This document shows, one piece after another, positions 62,065 to 64,000 of a stretch of 64,000 nt of DNA. This DNA comes from Hyperoplus lanceolatus (taxonomy: Eukaryota; Chordata; Actinopteri; Uranoscopiformes; Ammodytidae), in the NCBI GenBank assembly GCA_026929865.2, contig CM049405.1, forward strand, positions 21,749,501 through 21,813,500. The letters run 5' to 3'. The notes under the pieces were generated by a model. It searched no databases. It was not told the origin of the DNA and saw nothing but the letters and a program-made list of their open reading frames with translations. Every line of letters starts with the position of its first letter. The first letter of the stretch is position 1. The position numbers and the translations under genes are program-made.

Positions 62065-63274
62065 CTGACACTGATTAGCTGTCAGTCACTATGGAGACCT
62101 CTGCACCTGTCTGTGACATCATAGGATAAAGTAGGTCACAGGATGGGAGAAGAGTCCAATCTCTTAGGATACATCCAGAATATAAGTTAAATGTTCCTAA
62201 GTCGAGAGTTTGAGAATGCTTTTCCTCTAATAACTTTCAACATGTTCAACTTTTTCAGGAGTTTTAAATTACCTCCTCTGGAAACGGGTAGAGGTTCCCG
62301 AAAATATGAACATTTATGAAAATATGTATGTGGATTTTAAATTTTATTTTCCAAAAATGAATCCACAGCCCCATTCACAGCGGATGGGAGAAATTCAAAA
62401 TGCGTTAACTCAGTCATTTTTCATCCGATAAACTTCATTCAACATTCTACATGTTCAGCTCCTTCAGGACATTACATTGTAGTATCCTGATTGAGCTGAA
62501 CACAGGGTTGGGGGTTTGAGTCCCCATTCCAACACAACATTTTAGACTTCACCGGATTTTCTTCAAAATTTGCACAGATGTTGATTATGACTCAGAGATG
62601 ACATCATAAGAGTTTAGAGGTCAAAGGTCAAATTTCAAGGTCACTGTGACATTGTCTTTTGTCACTGTATTATCTCATGAATGCTTCCACGTTTTTTTTT
62701 TCAAATTTTGTACAATTGTTGATGCTGACTCAAAGATGAACTGATTACATTTTGGAGGTTATAGTTCAATGTCATAATTCATTCCTTATTTCAGCTAGAA
62801 AGTTCATTCAAACTTCCAAATATTCCACATTTTTCAAACATTCTATTATTCAACCATTCTGTTCATTCAGATATATTCATCCTTCGTTCTTCATCAACAT
62901 TCAGCAGTGAAGCGTCAGCTTCTTCAGCATCATCTTCAGCAGCGTCAGCATTCACACCGCAATTTCTTCAAGGAATTGCATTTCTAGTTAATACTGTACT
63001 TTCTCTAAACATTTTTTCCCTTCTAATAAATGTCCAAGTCACTATGAGGTTAGTGACCTTAAAGCTCCACTAATTACATTTTTTATGTTAATAGCAGAAC
63101 ATCTCGCCTTTTAATGACAAACCCACTGGGAATTAACACCCAATCTGCAGTTTGCCTCAGCTATACAGTGTTTTAGTGTCTGCTGGCACATTGTTTTGGT
63201 TCTACAGCCAACAATTTTAGCATTTTGGTACACACTCAGTCAGCTCATAGAGAGAGGGACTAGTCTCTCTCTCC

Positions 63275-63405
63275 ATTCAATTCAATTCAAAAAGCTATAT
63301 TGGCATGACTATTTTGGTAAACAAACAGTGTTGCCAAAGCCTTACAAATTACAATATTACAAATATTACAAATAATACAAATAACACTAAAAGTGAGCAT
63401 TCAGA
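63275..63405 (-). mobile_element. LINE 3'-end fragment with (TTGAA)n tail
   Basis: Plus-strand TTCAATTCAATTCAA followed by GCTATATTGGCATGAC is the reverse of a LINE 3' terminus (GTCATGCCAATATAGC then TTGAA repeats). It resembles the 3' end of the Rex1-type copy at 94-130 in layout. The inner boundary is vague and no coding sequence remains. Confidence 0.6.
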
Positions 63406-63419
63406 ACAGTATGTTTATA

Positions 63420-63523
63420 TACACTCAACAAAAATATAAACGCAACACTTTTGTTTTTGCTCCCATTTTTCATGAGATGGACTTAAAGATCTAAAATTCA
63501 TTCCAGATACACAATTGTACCAT
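63420..63523 (+). mobile_element. Terminal fragment of a TA-flanked DNA transposon
   Basis: TACACTCAACAAAAATATAA followed by ACGCAACACTTTTG is a terminal sequence I recall from many fish and amphibian DNA elements, probably Tc1/mariner-like. Only about 100 bp is seen before the palindrome starts, and no matching opposite end was found. Confidence 0.5.
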
Positions 63524-63711
63524 AGACACTGCGAGAATAACATAAGACATATTCCTACCTTCATGTTTATTTGCCCGGAGCAGCCCATAACATAGAGCCC
63601 CTCCTCATATATATATATATATATATATGAGTGAGGGCTCTATGTTATGGGCTGCTCCGGGCAAATAAACATGAAGGTAGGAATATGTCTTATGTTATTC
63701 TCGCAGTGTCT
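63524..63711. repeat. Perfect 77-bp-arm palindrome with AT-repeat centre
   Basis: 63524-63600 is the exact reverse complement of 63635-63711. The 34-bp centre (CTCCTC, then AT repeats, then GAGTGAG) is itself almost palindromic, so the hairpin could close nearly completely. It has no coding capacity. It may be a fold-back element, a recent inverted duplication, or an assembly/library artefact. Confidence 0.9.
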
Positions 63712-64000
63712 GTGCATTATTGATTTAGTGGGTGCCTAATTAACAATGTAGGTTCAAAACAGTAGGCCTATCTCTCAATCTTCCTCGTCTCACTTTTGTT
63801 TGCTAGTTGCGATCGTCTTAACGGACACCTGCCCCCTCTCACTCTTCCTCGCATATGCCTGTCTTTTTTCCTCCTTTGTGTGTGTGTGTGCGACATTTAG
63901 CCTGCTTGTTTTTTTGTGTTTTTTTTTCTTTCGGCGCTAGTAGTTCCTAAATATATTTAATGTAGAAGTCTGGCTGAGGGGAGGAGACAGAAGTTACGAG
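63712..64000. other. No gene seen
   Basis: Unique-looking sequence with a short GT tract at about 63876-63891. Confidence 0.5.

Larger units (their letters stand above)
59270..62987 (+). mobile_element. Helitron-like non-autonomous element, interrupted by a hAT
   Basis: The 3' end shows the Helitron signature: a hairpin of GCAATTTCTT (62959-62968) with AAGGAATTGC (62970-62979), then ATTTCTAG ending at 62987 and followed by T. The inside has diverged tandem units of about 165 bp at roughly 59475-59900, each containing a TTCATACTTYATC-GTAGAAACT-like block. The ATGTTCAGCTCYTTCAGGAC motif recurs at 59430 and 62448. GGTCAAAGGTCAAATTTCAAGG near 62620 is also typical of a widespread fish repeat. 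No Rep/helicase frame. The 5' start was not located; 59270 is only where repeat-like sequence begins. Confidence 0.55.

Noticed and set aside
62505-62535. GGGTTTGAGTCCCC-like motif considered as a tRNA/SINE B box
   Set aside because: No A box at the right distance and no cloverleaf could be made; it lies inside the Helitron-like repeat.

Overview
The window is nuclear DNA of a teleost fish. This rests on the repeats: Rex1/Babar and Rex3 LINE fragments, a LINE with a restriction-like endonuclease, Tx1/L1-type LINE pieces, many non-autonomous hAT and PIF/Harbinger elements of kinds common in fish genomes, and dense (CA)n, (TA)n and (CT)n microsatellites. I see no complete host protein-coding gene, no tRNA or rRNA gene, no CRISPR array and no bacterial-style operon. 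All long open frames are LINE fragments, opposite-strand shadows of them, or translated microsatellites. The window is most likely a large intron or a gene desert. Two minus-strand spots look like possible host exon edges: a pyrimidine tract plus AG at 5421, and a CT-rich segment ending in CAG|GTAAGA at 57839.

Layout. 94-2522: a minus-strand Rex1 LINE copy split by a TA-flanked transposon (342-1702), which itself holds a LINE 3' fragment with an (AAGT)n tail. 2523-12122: mostly unique sequence. 12126-12738: a Harbinger-type MITE with TAA duplications. 12742-19916: unique sequence with one small hairpin. 19917-20229: a hAT-type MITE. 21707-22909: a Rex3 copy with a 13-bp target-site duplication and an open reverse transcriptase frame. 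23832-28659: a hAT-like element acting as a nest for at least four further inverted-repeat elements and a LINE 3' tail. 28668-33842: unique sequence. 33843-34067: (TA)n tracts carrying detached ends of a hAT family. 35037-43919: a second, larger nest whose outer ends read TAGGGCTGTCAAA. It holds a Harbinger MITE with TTA duplications, two more inverted-repeat elements, a REL-endonuclease LINE whose frame is open from the reverse transcriptase to the stop, and a decayed Tx1/L1-type LINE. 46536-48067: a Harbinger-type element (TTA duplications) containing a striking fold-back hAT element with a perfect 8-bp duplication. About 50190-51800: ORF1 of a Tx1/L1-type LINE. 58258-58383: a 126-bp (CA)n tract. 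About 59270-62987: a Helitron-like element with 3' hairpin and CTAG end, interrupted by a 1.5-kb hAT with a perfect 8-bp duplication. 63524-63711: a perfect 77-bp-arm palindrome.

The elements do not form a pathway. Their order of nesting gives a relative history: outer hAT and Helitron insertions came first, then Harbinger and other MITEs, while the open Rex3 and REL-LINE frames and perfect duplications mark the younger arrivals. Family names come from remembered protein and terminal motifs and were not checked by search.
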